Below are positions 1 through 8,885 of a stretch of DNA of 43,712 bases, piece after piece. Below the pieces are notes generated by a model, which ran no database searches, was not told the origin of the DNA, and worked only from the letters and a program-made list of their open reading frames with translations. The DNA lies in the NCBI GenBank assembly GCA_900548355.1, contig URKR01000016.1, positions 1 through 43,712 of the forward strand, written 5' to 3'. How positions within the stretch are numbered: the first letter of the stretch is position 1; each line of letters starts with the position of its first letter. The translations under genes and the position numbers were made by a program. The DNA is from an uncultured Oscillospiraceae bacterium. Lineage in GTDB: Bacteria; Bacillota; Clostridia; Oscillospirales; Ruminococcaceae.

Positions 1-60
<60 letters not shown>

Positions 61-65
61 GTGGG

Positions 66-329
66 TTACTGGTTCATTTTTTCAAGCAGGGCAAGCGCTT
101 CTTCCAGTTTGGGGTTGGGTTCGTCGGTTTGCAGGGCTTCGCGCACGCAGCCGCGGATGTGGGCGCGCAAAATCTCCTGGTTGGCCCGTTTGAGGATCGC
201 TTGCGTGGCAAGCAGCTGGTTTGAAATATCAACGCAGTAGCGGTCTTCTTCAATCATCCGCAGCACGCCGTCCAGCTGGCCGCGCGCGATTTTCAGCTGG
301 CGGGTCACCTTTTCTTTGTCGGCCTTCAT
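66..329 (-). CDS. csoR: CsoR-family copper-sensing repressor
   Basis: An 87-residue all-helical DUF156/CsoR protein. The Cu(I) ligand set of the family is present as Cys32, His57 and Cys61 (YCVDIS, and H-x3-C in RAHIRGC). Known CsoR proteins bind GC-rich operators without copper and release them when Cu(I) is bound. It starts 3 nt after the copA stop codon, with GAGGG upstream, so it is the second gene of a copA-csoR operon and is probably autoregulated through the operator at 2953-2977. The length is normal for the family. A nickel/cobalt (RcnR) or formaldehyde (FrmR) role is less likely given the CHC ligands and the CopA neighbour. Confidence 0.93.
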   Translation of the reverse strand: MKADKEKVTRQLKIARGQLDGVLRMIEEDRYCVDISNQLLATQAILKRANQEILRAHIRGCVREALQTDEPNPKLEEALALLEKMNQ

Positions 330-332
330 TGC

Positions 333-551
333 TCAGCCCTCGCGGCGGATGCCGGTCACCTCGTAGCCGGCGTCGGTCACGGCGGCTTTCAGCGCGTCTT
401 CGGTCACGGTGTCCGGCGTTTCGAGCGTTGCGGTCTTGGTTTCAAGGCTGACCTGCACATTGGCCGCGCCGGGAACGCCGGCGAGCGCACGAGTCACATG
501 CTTGACGCAGTTCTGGCACATCATGCCTTCGATCATCAGGGTGGTTTTCAT
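333..551 (-). CDS. Possible internally initiated CopZ-like copper chaperone
   Basis: Inside copA and in the same frame, an ATG at 551 is preceded by GGAGG (560-564) at the ideal 8-nt spacing. Translation from here would give a free 72-residue HMA protein with the Cu-binding motif MMCQNC, the size and fold of CopZ. Free CopZ normally delivers Cu(I) to CopA. The site may be the living start of a second product, or a relic of a once separate copZ that lost its upstream stop codon. The sequence alone cannot decide. Confidence 0.4.
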   Translation of the reverse strand: MKTTLMIEGMMCQNCVKHVTRALAGVPGAANVQVSLETKTATLETPDTVTEDALKAAVTDAGYEVTGIRREG

Positions 552-2933
552 ACTGGTTTCCTCCGTTTCCTTGGTGTGGGTGTTTGGGGCGGGCGTTGGG
601 GCCGTGCCGGCGGTTTCGGCCGGCGCGGCGGGGGTTGAGGCGGCGTGTGAAGCCACGGCCGATGAACCGTGCCGGGGCTTGAAAAACCGCAGCCGCAGCG
701 CGTTGGAGACAACGAACACCGAGCTGAAGCTCATCGCAAGCGCCGCGATCATCGGGTTCATGCGCAGGCCAAAGGCCGCATACCAGCAGCCGGCCGCGAT
801 CGGGATGCCGATGACGTTGTAAAAGAAGGCCCAGAACAGGTTCTGTTTGATGTTGCGGATCGTTGCCTTGGAAAGCTCGATCGCGCCGGCTACATCCAGC
901 AGATCGTTCTTCATCAGCACAATATCGGCCGACTCCATCGCAACGTCGGTGCCGGCGCCGATGGCGATGCCGACGTCGGCCCGGGCCAGGGCCGGCGCAT
1001 CGTTGATGCCGTCGCCGACCATGGCCACTTTTTTGCCCTCTGCCTGCAGGGCGCGGATCTCGCGCTCCTTATCCGCGGGCAGCACCTCGGCGACAACCCG
1101 GTCAACCCCGACCTGGCGGCGGATGGCCTCGGCCGTTTTGGCGTGGTCGCCGGTCAGCATCACAACCTCAATGCCCATCGCGCGCAGGTCGGCAACTGCC
1201 TGCCGGCTTGTCGGCTTGACCGTATCGGCCACCGCAATCATCCCGATGAGCCGGCCGTCCGCCGCAAAGAAGAGCGGGGTCTTGCCTGCTTCCGCCATGG
1301 CGTTTTGCCAGCGGGCCAGCGCTTCGCCCGCAACGCCGTGGGCGGCCATCATCCGGCTGTTGCCGGCCAGGCAGGTTTTGCCGTCAATCTCGCCGCGCAG
1401 CCCCTGGCCGGGGACCTGCGCAAATTTTTCGACCGGCGCAAAGCCGGCGCCGCGGCGCTCGGCTTCGGCCACAATGGCCTGGGCCAAGGGGTGTTCGGAC
1501 AGCTTTTCCAGCGAGCCGGCCAGCCGCAGCAGGGCGGCTTCGTCGGCCTCCGGCGCACAGGCCAGGTCGGTCACAACCGGCTTGCCGGCGGTGATGGTGC
1601 CGGTTTTATCCAGCACAACCACATCGACGCTGTGGGTGGTTTCGAGCGCTTCGGCCGATTTGATCAGGATGCCGCCCGCCGCGCCGCGCCCGGTGCCGAC
1701 CATGATCGCCGTCGGGGTGGCCAGGCCGAGCGCGCATGGGCAGGAGACGACAAGCACCGACACCGCAATGGTCAGCGCAAACTCAAAGCTTGCGCCGGCC
1801 AGCAGCCAGGCGGTAAAGGCGACCACCGCAACCGCGATGACCACCGGCACAAACACGCCGGCAACCTTGTCCGCCAGTTTGGCGATCGGCGCTTTGGAAC
1901 TTGTCGCCGCATCCACCAGCCGGATAATCTGGGCCAGCGCGGTTTCATCGCCGACCTTGTCGGCCCGCATCCTGGCAAAACCGCTGCGGCTGATCGTTGC
2001 GCCGATCAGCCTGTCGCCGGGCTGCTTGTCAACCGGGATGCTCTCGCCGGTGATGGCGCTCTCGTCCACCGAAACGTGCCCTTCCAGCAGCACGCCGTCA
2101 ACCGGGATGCTTTCGCCGGCTTTAATAAGCAGGATATCGCCGCGCACAACCTCCTCGGCCGGGACGATTGTTTCAACGCCGCCGCGCAGGACGGTCGCGG
2201 TTTTGGGCGCCAGGTTCAGCAGCTGGTTGATCGCATCCGACGTGCGCCCCTTGGCCCGCGCTTCCAGAAATTTGCCAAGGGTAATCAGGGTCAGGATTGT
2301 GCCGGCGCCTTCAAAATACAGGTCGTGCGAAAACTGTGCGACCATGGCCGGGTCGTCATGGCCGAAGCCCCAGGCAATTTTGTACAGCGCATAGACGCCG
2401 TAAAGCAGCGAAGCGCCGGCCCCCAGCGCAATCAGGGAATCCATATTCGGGGAGCCGTGTGCCAGGGTTTTAAAGCCCTGGGTAAAATATTTGCGGTTGA
2501 GGAAGGCGACAGGCAGCGCAAGCAGAAACAGCGTCAGGGCATAGATCATCGCGTTTTCTGCGCCAAGGAAAAAGGCGGGCAGCGGCCAGCCCATCATATG
2601 GCCCATCGAGATATAAAACAGCGGCGCCGTAAAGATAAAACTGCCGATGACCCGCCGCCGCATGCTTTCATATTCCTTTTTGGCGGCGGCGCCCGGTTCG
2701 GGGCGGGCTGCGCTTGCGGCCGCGCGCTGGGGCGCGGCGCCGTAGCCCGCTTTTTCAACGGCGGCCACAATGCCGTCGCGGTTCAGAGCATGGTCGTCAT
2801 AGGTGACAGACATACTGTTTTTCAGCAAATTGACACTGCACGCCTGTACGCCGGGCAAAGCGGAAACAGTTTTTTCCACCCGGGCCGAGCAGGCGGCGCA
2901 GGTCATGCCGGTAACATCGTATACTTCCTGCAC
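333..2933 (-). CDS. copA: Cu(+)-exporting P1B-type ATPase with C-terminal CopZ-like domain
   Basis: An 866-residue heavy-metal P-type ATPase that exports Cu(I) across the cytoplasmic membrane. Visible in order: an N-terminal HMA domain (GMTCAAC near residue 10), membrane helices, the TGES actuator loop, the CPC metal site (VSCPCALG), the phosphorylation motif DKTGT and the hinge GDGINDAP. A Pro/Ala/Thr-rich linker then leads to a second HMA domain with GMMCQNC (residues 795-866). I chose the GTG at 2933 because AGGAGG lies 8 nt upstream and the HMA fold starts at once; the longer in-frame ATG at 2963 lies inside the operator. The HMA domain at the C-terminus is unusual, since CopA HMA domains are normally N-terminal. 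It looks like a fusion with a copZ gene. Confidence 0.95.
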   Translation of the reverse strand: MQEVYDVTGMTCAACSARVEKTVSALPGVQACSVNLLKNSMSVTYDDHALNRDGIVAAVEKAGYGAAPQRAAASAARPEPGAAAKKEYESMRRRVIGSFIFTAPLFYISMGHMMGWPLPAFFLGAENAMIYALTLFLLALPVAFLNRKYFTQGFKTLAHGSPNMDSLIALGAGASLLYGVYALYKIAWGFGHDDPAMVAQFSHDLYFEGAGTILTLITLGKFLEARAKGRTSDAINQLLNLAPKTATVLRGGVETIVPAEEVVRGDILLIKAGESIPVDGVLLEGHVSVDESAITGESIPVDKQPGDRLIGATISRSGFARMRADKVGDETALAQIIRLVDAATSSKAPIAKLADKVAGVFVPVVIAVAVVAFTAWLLAGASFEFALTIAVSVLVVSCPCALGLATPTAIMVGTGRGAAGGILIKSAEALETTHSVDVVVLDKTGTITAGKPVVTDLACAPEADEAALLRLAGSLEKLSEHPLAQAIVAEAERRGAGFAPVEKFAQVPGQGLRGEIDGKTCLAGNSRMMAAHGVAGEALARWQNAMAEAGKTPLFFAADGRLIGMIAVADTVKPTSRQAVADLRAMGIEVVMLTGDHAKTAEAIRRQVGVDRVVAEVLPADKEREIRALQAEGKKVAMVGDGINDAPALARADVGIAIGAGTDVAMESADIVLMKNDLLDVAGAIELSKATIRNIKQNLFWAFFYNVIGIPIAAGCWYAAFGLRMNPMIAALAMSFSSVFVVSNALRLRFFKPRHGSSAVASHAASTPAAPAETAGTAPTPAPNTHTKETEETSMKTTLMIEGMMCQNCVKHVTRALAGVPGAANVQVSLETKTATLETPDTVTEDALKAAVTDAGYEVTGIRREG

Positions 2934-2952
2934 GGTAAGCCTCCTTTCGGCA

Positions 2953-2977
2953 GATACCCACACCCCGTGGGGGTATC
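2953..2977 (-). promoter_or_regulatory. CsoR operator
   Basis: GATACCC and GGGTATC form perfect 7-bp inverted arms around a C-rich centre. This matches the known ATACCCC/GGGGTAT style of CsoR sites. It covers the region just downstream of the copA -10 box and ends 20 bp before the GTG start. Confidence 0.85.
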
Positions 2978-2986
2978 TTTATTCCC

Positions 2987-3015
2987 AGTATAACGCTGGG
3001 ATTGCCGCCTGTCAA
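2987..3015 (-). promoter_or_regulatory. copA-csoR promoter
   Basis: On the minus strand TTGACA (3010-3015) and TATACT (2987-2992) are separated by 17 bp, a near-ideal sigma-A promoter. The CsoR operator follows immediately, so repressor binding would block the start site. Confidence 0.85.
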
Positions 3016-3048
3016 GAGGGAGGCAAAAAATGTCTGGGTTCCGCGGCA

Positions 3049-3082
3049 GAAAAAAGCCCCCCGGCCGCAGGCGGCCGGGGGT
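3049..3082 (-). terminator. Terminator of the pit-DUF47 operon
   Basis: A GC-only hairpin (CCCCCGGCCGC paired with GCGGCCGGGGG) followed on the minus strand by GCTTTTTTC. It lies 26 bp past the DUF47 stop. Confidence 0.9.
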
Positions 3083-3107
3083 GAAAGGAAGGTTCTCTCA
3101 AGAGAAC

Positions 3108-3731
3108 TCAGCTGTTGTTCATGATAACGCTCTCAACGCTGTCGGCAACATGCTCGCAGGCATCCAGGCAGCTTTCGAGGTAGTGGTACACTTCGCGCCA
3201 GGCAATGACCTCAATCGGGTCGGAGCAGGTCTCGTGCAGTTCCCGCATGCAGGCCAGGAAAAGGCGGTCGCCTTCTTCCTCCATCGTGTTGATGGTGATG
3301 ATATGCTCATGCAGGGTGCGGTCGCGCTTGAAATCGGGCAGCTTGCCGAGCAGGGTCTTGACCTCCTCGGTGCAGCGGATCAGGGTGGCGGTCATCTTGA
3401 GCGCGTCGGGCCGGATGGTCTGGATGTTGTTGCAGTACAGCCGCTGCAGAACGTCCTCGATCTTATCGGTCATATCGTCAATGTTGCGGCTCAGGTCATA
3501 GATGTCGTCCCGCTCAATCGGGGTGATGAAAGCTTTGACCAGCGCGTTGAGCAGCGCATGCTTCTTTTCGTCGGCGCCGTGCTCAATCGCGTGCATTTCG
3601 TCCAGCTTTTCGCGGATCGATTCGGGGTGGTACTCGCGCATGGTGCTTTCCAGCAGGTGCGCGGCCTTGCAGGCATCCTCGGCACAGGCGAGGAAGGTAT
3701 CGAAGTAAAAAGAATCCTGGTGTTTCGCCAT
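3108..3731 (-). CDS. DUF47 PhoU-like protein
   Basis: A 207-residue, all-helical, soluble protein of the DUF47 family, which is distantly related to PhoU. It carries repeated acidic/His patches such as EHGADEKKHAL and DDIYDLSRNIDDM, as expected for the PhoU-type helical bundle. Members of this family nearly always sit next to a Pit transporter and are thought to modulate it. That is the case here: the gene begins 28 bp after the pit stop, with GGAGG 7 nt before the ATG, and the pair ends in a shared terminator. It may form a helper subunit of Pit; no enzymatic role is visible. Confidence 0.88.
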   Translation of the reverse strand: MAKHQDSFYFDTFLACAEDACKAAHLLESTMREYHPESIREKLDEMHAIEHGADEKKHALLNALVKAFITPIERDDIYDLSRNIDDMTDKIEDVLQRLYCNNIQTIRPDALKMTATLIRCTEEVKTLLGKLPDFKRDRTLHEHIITINTMEEEGDRLFLACMRELHETCSDPIEVIAWREVYHYLESCLDACEHVADSVESVIMNNS

Positions 3732-3759
3732 GAGAAGTCCTCCATTGCAATGTGGATGA

Positions 3760-4812
3760 TCAGAAGATCGTCATAAACAGCTTGGCCATCAAAAAGCTGA
3801 TCAGCCCGCAGCCCGGGAAGGTGAACACCCAGGTCAGCACCATGTCCTTCACAACGCCGAAGTTGATGGCGGACAGCCGCTTGACGGCGCCCACCCCCAT
3901 GATCGCGCTGGTCTTGGTGTGGGTGGTCGAAACCGGGATGCCGAACAGGCTTGAAAGCAGCAGGCAGAACGCAGCGGAAAGATCGGCCGAGAAGCCCTGG
4001 TATTTTTCAAGCCGGACCATATCCATACCGACCGATTTGATGATCTTTTCGCCGCCGACGCTGGTGCCCAGCCCCATCACGGTCGAACAGAGCACCATCA
4101 GCCAGATCGGGATCACAACGCCCGAAACGCTTGACATGCCGTTGCAGAAGGCGACGCCCAAAAACAATACGCCGATAAACTTTTGCCCGTCCTGCGCGCC
4201 GTGCATGAAGCTCATGGCTGCCGCGCCAAAGATCTGCGCCACCCGGAAGAAGCCGTTCGCCTTGCGCCGGTCAAGCCCGGCGCACAGGATGGTCAGCAGC
4301 TTGCAGATGACCCAGCCGCTTGCAAAGCCGAGCGCCAGGCTCATGACCAGGCCATACAAAACCTTGACCCATTCATTGGCGTTGACGCCGCCCAGGCCGT
4401 TCTGGATGGCGATGGCCGCGCCGGTCAGCCCGGCAATCAGGCTGTGGCTCTCAGAGGTCGGGATGCCGAAGTAACTTGCCCCCACGCTGTACACAACGAT
4501 TGAGAACAGCGCCGCGCACAGCGCGATCAGCGCTTCGTGGGTGTTGCCGCCAAAATCCACCATATTGCTGATGGTGGAGGCAACCGAAGAGTTGATGTGG
4601 GTCATGACCAGCACGCCAAGGAAGTTGAAGGCCGCGCTCATCAGGATGGCAGGCCGCACCCGCATGCAGCGGGTGCTGATGCAGGTGGCGATGGCGTTGG
4701 GTGCGTCGGTCCAGCCGTTGACGAAAATGACGCCCAGCGTCAACAGCACGGTGATCAGCAGAACAGGGTTCGCGGTCATCTGCTGCAAAAAGTGGGCCAG
4801 CGATACGTCCAT
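3760..4812 (-). CDS. pit: Pit-family inorganic phosphate transporter
   Basis: A 350-residue PHO4-family permease for phosphate, probably as metal-phosphate with protons. The two inverted family signatures are visible: GWTDAPNAIATCIS near residue 30 and VSTTHTKTSAIMGVG near the C-terminus. About ten hydrophobic helices span the chain. The ATG at 4812 is chosen because the mature fold starts there and GGGAG lies 11 nt upstream; the reading frame continues upstream through non-membrane sequence that overlaps the leader. First gene of the pit-DUF47 operon. A promoter and possible Pho-like repeats lie upstream, so phosphate control is plausible. Confidence 0.93.
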   Translation of the reverse strand: MDVSLAHFLQQMTANPVLLITVLLTLGVIFVNGWTDAPNAIATCISTRCMRVRPAILMSAAFNFLGVLVMTHINSSVASTISNMVDFGGNTHEALIALCAALFSIVVYSVGASYFGIPTSESHSLIAGLTGAAIAIQNGLGGVNANEWVKVLYGLVMSLALGFASGWVICKLLTILCAGLDRRKANGFFRVAQIFGAAAMSFMHGAQDGQKFIGVLFLGVAFCNGMSSVSGVVIPIWLMVLCSTVMGLGTSVGGEKIIKSVGMDMVRLEKYQGFSADLSAAFCLLLSSLFGIPVSTTHTKTSAIMGVGAVKRLSAINFGVVKDMVLTWVFTFPGCGLISFLMAKLFMTIF

Positions 4813-4972
4813 GCGGTAGCATACTCCCCTTATTTTCAATTTTCCAGGGGCACAGGGCCGGCTTGCGCGTCCGCTTTTCGGAACGGACAGCGCGGAAAAA
4901 ACGCCCCTGCACCCAGCTATACCAAACCGCCGCGCCTTTGGCGCTGCGGGCAGGCCCGACGCCTGCCCTTTT
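4813..4972 (-). other. Long structured pit leader
   Basis: About 160 nt separate the pit promoter from its start codon. On the minus strand the leader opens with a GGGCAGGC/GCCTGCCC hairpin directly after the -10 box and has a second hairpin (GTCCG/CGGAC). No known riboswitch class was recognised. Confidence 0.5.
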
Positions 4973-5001
4973 ATCATACCAGAAAATCCGCCATCTTTCA
5001 A
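4973..5001 (-). promoter_or_regulatory. pit promoter
   Basis: Minus-strand TTGAAA (4996-5001) and TATGAT (4973-4978), spacer 17 bp. Repeats with 11-bp spacing (plus-strand TTTACG 5009, TTGGCA 5020, TTTACA 5031) lie directly upstream and recall Pho boxes in reverse orientation. Confidence 0.65.
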
Positions 5002-5088
5002 CATAAGTTTTACGGTCTCTTGGCAAAGAATTTACATACCGCGCTTTTGCTGCCCCGGTGCGCAGGCGAAAAAAAGGCGGCGGCCCTC

Positions 5089-5127
5089 TTGACGTTACAA
5101 CAATTGTAATGTTATAATTTGTGTAAC
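5089..5127 (+). promoter_or_regulatory. Promoter and operator of the ArsR-MFS operon
   Basis: TTGACG (5089-5094) and TATAAT (5113-5118), spacer 18 bp. A perfect dyad, TTACAA-CAA-TTGTAA (5095-5109), fills the spacer, and GTGTAAC (5121-5127) lies just past the -10. This fits autorepression by the ArsR-family product. Confidence 0.8.
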
Positions 5128-5144
5128 GAAAGGGGGCGCCGACG

Positions 5145-5762
5145 ATGCCGCAAGAAAAACAACCTGCCTTTTCCCTCAACGATCCTGACCATGTGCTGGT
5201 GCTGACCGGGGAAGCCGCGCTGAAAATTTTTATCAATCCAACCCGGATGCGGATTGTGGAAGAGATGAGCCTGCACCCTGCGCCTATCACACCCAAGGCG
5301 CTGGCTGACCGGCTCGGGCTTTCGCCTTCCTCGGCCAAGCACCATCTTTTGAAGCTGGCGAGCATCGGGGTGGTGCTGCTGGACCACCAGGAGATGATCC
5401 ACGGCATCCAGGCAAGCTTTTACCGCCTGACCGACAAAACGATCAGCCTGAATGCGGCCGACCCCGCCGCGCGGGAGTTTGCGGCAATTGCCATGCGCAC
5501 CAACGCGGCCAGGGTGCAGCAGGGGCTGTTCGACTCCCTGGCCCGCTGGCAGGAGGCCGGCGCGCAGGAGCAGGACCGCTGGGGTATGCTGGATACCGAC
5601 GGCGTCATCCACCTGACAAAGGAGGAGGCCGAAGACCTGGAAGCGGCGATCCATGCCTTTGTGGCGGCCCACACCGCGCCACGCCCCGGTACCGCGCCGA
5701 TCCGCTACAACCTGATGGCCTACCGTGCCCGGGCAAATGGGGACGATCAAGACAGGAGATAA
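5145..5762 (+). CDS. ArsR-family winged-helix transcriptional regulator
   Basis: A 205-residue DNA-binding protein. An ArsR-like winged helix spans about residues 25-95 (INPTRMRIVEEM, then the recognition helix LSPSSAKHHLLKLASIG and the wing). The C-terminal half is helical and may sense a ligand. No Cys pair of the metal-sensing ArsR type is present, so a small organic ligand is more likely than a metal. AAGGGGG lies 9 nt before the ATG. The MFS gene follows 18 bp later, so this is probably a self-regulated drug or metabolite efflux pair. The dyad inside its promoter is the likely operator. Confidence 0.85.
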   Translation: MPQEKQPAFSLNDPDHVLVLTGEAALKIFINPTRMRIVEEMSLHPAPITPKALADRLGLSPSSAKHHLLKLASIGVVLLDHQEMIHGIQASFYRLTDKTISLNAADPAAREFAAIAMRTNAARVQQGLFDSLARWQEAGAQEQDRWGMLDTDGVIHLTKEEAEDLEAAIHAFVAAHTAPRPGTAPIRYNLMAYRARANGDDQDRR

Positions 5763-5780
5763 AGGAAGGAGGCCTGCGCC

Positions 5781-7025
5781 GTGCCAAACAACAAAACCGC
5801 CGCCCGCGGCGGGTTCTGGACGCGGGACTTCCTGCTGGTCTGGCAGGGCATGGCGGAATCCAGGATCGGCAGCGTGCTCTATTCGATTGCGATCGGGATC
5901 TGGGTGTATAACAAGACCGGGTCGGCCGCCCTGATGGGGTTCATGACCTCGCTGAGCTATTTCGGCGCGCTTGTGCTGCAGCCGTTCGGCGGCGCGCTGG
6001 CCGACCGGTGCAGCAAACGGGCGCTGATGATCGGCAGCGATGCAGTCTGCGGCGTTGCCATGCTTGCGCTTGGGGGGCTTGCGCTGTGCGGGGCCATGCA
6101 GGTCTGGCAGGTGCTGGCGGTCGCGGCGGTCAGCGCGGTGTGTACGGCGCTGTTCCAGCCGGCCGTCAACAGCCTGATCCCGCAGCTTCTGCCGGCAGGC
6201 GATCTGCTGCGGGCATCCTCGCTCATCAACGGCACCGGCAGCGCGCTGCAGATGCTGGGCAATGCGGCGGGCGGTTTCCTCACCGTTGTCTGCGGCGTGC
6301 CGGGGATTATCCTGTTCAACGGTCTGACCTTCCTGTTTTCGGCCGCCACCGAATGTTTCATCCGGGCCGGCCGCGCGCCGGCCGGGTCCGGCGCGCCGGG
6401 CCCGGCGGCCGTGCTCGGCGATCTTTGGGCCGGGATTTGCTACCTTAAAAGGCAGGGCGGGCTGGCCGGCATGATGCTGGCCGGCGCGGCAATGAACCTG
6501 ACCTGCGGGGGCTTTGCCGGCATTGCTTATGCCTGGTGCCTGGAAAAAGGGATGAGCACCGGGCAGTACGGGCTGTTCCTTGGGGCCGAAAGCGCGGCGA
6601 TGCTGGCCGCCATGGCGCTGATGGCGCTGCGTCCGATACCCGGGAACCGGCAGTACCGTGTGTTTGCGGGCAGCATGGCGCTGACCTGCGGGCTGTACAT
6701 TGCGGCGATGGCCGCACAGGGGTTCTGGGCCTGCACGGTGCTCTATGCGCTGAACGCCTTTTTCAATACGGTGTACAATATGTTCCTCTACCCTTCCATC
6801 ATGCGGGCGACGCCCGCGGCGTACCAAGGGCGGGTTATCGCGCTGTTTGCCGCGCTCAGCAACGGCGGGATTGCGCTCTCGATGGTGGCCTACGGCGCGC
6901 TGGCCGATGCGTGGGGCGCGGGCGCGGTCTGCCTGGCCGGCGCGGTCGCCACCCTGCTGCCCGCCCTCGCCTTCGGTGCAAACAGGACCCTGCGGCGGAT
7001 TTTGCGGGGGCAAGGGGCAGAATAA
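5781..7025 (+). CDS. MFS exporter (multidrug/macrolide-efflux type)
   Basis: A 414-residue major facilitator with about twelve hydrophobic helices. The signature loop between TM2 and TM3 reads GGALADRCSKRALM, as in MefA/enterobactin-exporter-like MFS proteins. It starts with GTG, with GGAGG 8 nt upstream. The promoter and ArsR regulator upstream suggest induction by its own substrate, which cannot be read from the sequence. The operon ends in the hairpin at 7030-7063. Confidence 0.88.
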   Translation: MPNNKTAARGGFWTRDFLLVWQGMAESRIGSVLYSIAIGIWVYNKTGSAALMGFMTSLSYFGALVLQPFGGALADRCSKRALMIGSDAVCGVAMLALGGLALCGAMQVWQVLAVAAVSAVCTALFQPAVNSLIPQLLPAGDLLRASSLINGTGSALQMLGNAAGGFLTVVCGVPGIILFNGLTFLFSAATECFIRAGRAPAGSGAPGPAAVLGDLWAGICYLKRQGGLAGMMLAGAAMNLTCGGFAGIAYAWCLEKGMSTGQYGLFLGAESAAMLAAMALMALRPIPGNRQYRVFAGSMALTCGLYIAAMAAQGFWACTVLYALNAFFNTVYNMFLYPSIMRATPAAYQGRVIALFAALSNGGIALSMVAYGALADAWGAGAVCLAGAVATLLPALAFGANRTLRRILRGQGAE

Positions 7026-7029
7026 ACAA

Positions 7030-7063
7030 GACCGGGAGATTCCCCAACGGAAATCTCCCGGTC
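7030..7063. terminator. Shared terminator between convergent operons
   Basis: A perfect 12-bp stem (GACCGGGAGATT/AATCTCCCGGTC) with a 10-nt loop. Only weak T-rich sequence follows (TTGTTT on the minus strand), so it serves the minus-strand operon better than the plus-strand MFS gene. Confidence 0.7.
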
Positions 7064-7083
7064 GAAGTATTCGGGCGGCGGGT

Positions 7084-7986
7084 TCACGCCTTGGCAAGCA
7101 GCGCTTCCACCAGCGCGGCCGGCAGCTGGCGGCGGACCGGGGCCGGGGTGGCGGGGGTGTTCAGGTCATACCACCAGGTGGTCACGCCGAGCCACCGGCC
7201 GAACTTGAAACCGGCCTGCGGTTCACAGCCGACCTTGCGGAAACCCATGGCCCGGTGAAACGCCTCGCTTTCGGGGTTGGGCCGGGCCAGCAGGGCGGCT
7301 GCGCGGCAGTAGCCCTGTTCACGCAGCAGCGCAAGCAGCGGGGCGTACAGCCGCCGCCCCACCCCCTGGCCGACGAAATCGGGCGAGCAGTAGATCGTCG
7401 TCTCAACCGACCAGGCATAGGCTTCCCGCGCATGGTAGGGGTGGGCGCAGGCATAGCCGGCCAGCCTGCCGGAAGCCGTTTCCGCCACCAGGAAGGGCGC
7501 GCCGGCCAGCACGCCGGCGATGTTCGCCCGCATCTCCTCCACGGTGGCGGGCGCATACTGGAAGGTGGCGGTCGAATGCCGCACATACCAGTTGTACAGT
7601 TCGGCCACGGCCGGGGCGTCGGCCTCGGTCGCAAGGCGGATTTTCAGCGCATGCTCGGCGGCCCAGGCGGCGGCGAGCGTTTCCTTTTGCGGTTTGTCAA
7701 GCTTTTTCAGCGCGGCTTCCCGGCACAGGGCCGCGCTTTTGTCTTCACAGCGCTCGGCGTAAGCCAGCGTCACAGCGCCGCGCATCTTGGTGTATTTCGC
7801 GCCCTGGCCGGCCTTGTGGCGGCGCAGCCGGCGGGCAAGGTCGGTTGTCCAGCCGGCGTACAGGCTGCCGTCGGCGCAACGCACAAGGTACGCCCAGGCC
7901 CGGGTGTCGGGCAGGGCTTCGGACGCAAGGCTCGGCGCGCGGCCCAAAGCGGGTGCGCCCGCACAGGCAAACGAGGCCGTGCTCAT
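7084..7986 (-). CDS. GIY-YIG nuclease-like / GNAT acetyltransferase fusion
   Basis: A 300-residue two-domain protein. Residues 30-105 form a UPF0213 (YhbQ-type) GIY-YIG domain with AYLVRCADGSLYAG, an Arg in DLARRLRRH and a downstream Glu (CREAALKKL). Residues 115-280 form a GNAT domain of the phosphinothricin-acetyltransferase type, with the acetyl-CoA loop GQGVGRRLYAPLL and AMGFRKVG. The substrate is unknown. Its ATG overlaps the MYG1 stop codon (ATGA), so the two are translationally coupled. The two domains usually occur as separate proteins, and no stop or frameshift lies between them. Function as a nuclease is not assured. Confidence 0.85.
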   Translation of the reverse strand: MSTASFACAGAPALGRAPSLASEALPDTRAWAYLVRCADGSLYAGWTTDLARRLRRHKAGQGAKYTKMRGAVTLAYAERCEDKSAALCREAALKKLDKPQKETLAAAWAAEHALKIRLATEADAPAVAELYNWYVRHSTATFQYAPATVEEMRANIAGVLAGAPFLVAETASGRLAGYACAHPYHAREAYAWSVETTIYCSPDFVGQGVGRRLYAPLLALLREQGYCRAAALLARPNPESEAFHRAMGFRKVGCEPQAGFKFGRWLGVTTWWYDLNTPATPAPVRRQLPAALVEALLAKA

Positions 7987-8816
7987 TCGCTCACCGGCTT
8001 TCCGGCCGCCCGCAGCGCCCGGCGGCAGGCTTCAATCGCGGTGGGCTTGTCCTCCGCTGTGACCAGAAAGCGGCTCGGGTGGCAGAACCGCAGCGCCAGG
8101 CCGCTGCGCTCGCGCAGGGTTTCCTCCGGCTGGCCGGCCCAGGCCGGCGGGAAGGGAACCTTGGGCCGGCGGGTACGGGTGTCGGTTACGCACTGGGCGC
8201 TGAAACCGCCGCGCTGGCTTGGGTATACGACAAAGAGGGCGTCGGTCTTGTACAGCCCGTTTTTCCAGGGCATATAGGCCGGCAGCACCACAATGCCGTC
8301 CTTTGCGTTGCGGTAGGCGCGCTGGACTGTTTCGTCAGCGCGGTTGACGGCGTTTGCGGCCTCGATCTCGTTGTCCAGGATCTGCCGCGCAACCCCCACG
8401 GCCCGCCAGAAGCAGGCGTCGGGGTCGTCCTTTGAATCCCAGCGCGGGTTGAAACTGCCGATCGCCTCGGCCAGGGAGTTCGGCTCGCCGGTGTTATCGT
8501 TGAGGTCAAGCGGCTGAATGAAGTTTTCATCAACAAGCCGGGCCTGGTGCGCGCCGACGAGCTGCGGCCCCAGCACCCGCCACAGCAGCCCGAACGCCGC
8601 GTACGGCACGCCGTTGGGGCGGGTTTCACGCGGCTCGCTGTGGTGGTCGAACATGCCGCCGCCGATGTCAAAGGCAATGCCGGAAAAGCCTTCCGGTACG
8701 GTAAATCCGCGGCTGATCTCGATATCAGGGCGGACAATCTGCAGCAGGGCGGTGGAAAATACATCGTCGGCATGGAACTTGCCGCCGTGGGTAAAGCCTT
8801 TCGCGGGGATTTTCAT
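7983..8816 (-). CDS. MYG1-family predicted phosphoesterase/exonuclease
   Basis: A 277-residue UPF0160/MYG1 protein. The family signature THGGKFHADDVFS is at residues 9-21 and a second metal motif, FDIGGGMFDHHSEP, follows near residue 50, as in DHH-like phosphoesterases. Eukaryotic MYG1 is reported to be a 3'-5' exoribonuclease; the bacterial role is not established. AGGAGG lies 6 nt before the ATG. It follows grpB by 69 bp and overlaps the downstream fusion gene by 4 nt, so the three probably form one operon. It is somewhat shorter than eukaryotic homologues. Confidence 0.85.
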   Translation of the reverse strand: MKIPAKGFTHGGKFHADDVFSTALLQIVRPDIEISRGFTVPEGFSGIAFDIGGGMFDHHSEPRETRPNGVPYAAFGLLWRVLGPQLVGAHQARLVDENFIQPLDLNDNTGEPNSLAEAIGSFNPRWDSKDDPDACFWRAVGVARQILDNEIEAANAVNRADETVQRAYRNAKDGIVVLPAYMPWKNGLYKTDALFVVYPSQRGGFSAQCVTDTRTRRPKVPFPPAWAGQPEETLRERSGLALRFCHPSRFLVTAEDKPTAIEACRRALRAAGKPVSE

Positions 8817-8885
8817 GGGTGCCTCCTGGTGGGTATGGGGTTCGTGTGGGATGGCGCGGCCGGCAAAGCGGCGTTTGCCTGCGGG

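Noticed and set aside
669..2993. A very long plus-strand open frame opposite copA
   Set aside because: It is antisense to a clear CopA, has no family features and arises from GC-rich codon bias. The same holds for the long antisense frames at 5112-7097, 16342-17661, 21773-23179 and 35614-36948.
3760..5004. A longer N-terminus for Pit
   Set aside because: The added residues are basic, non-membrane and cover the promoter and leader; the conserved fold starts at 4812.
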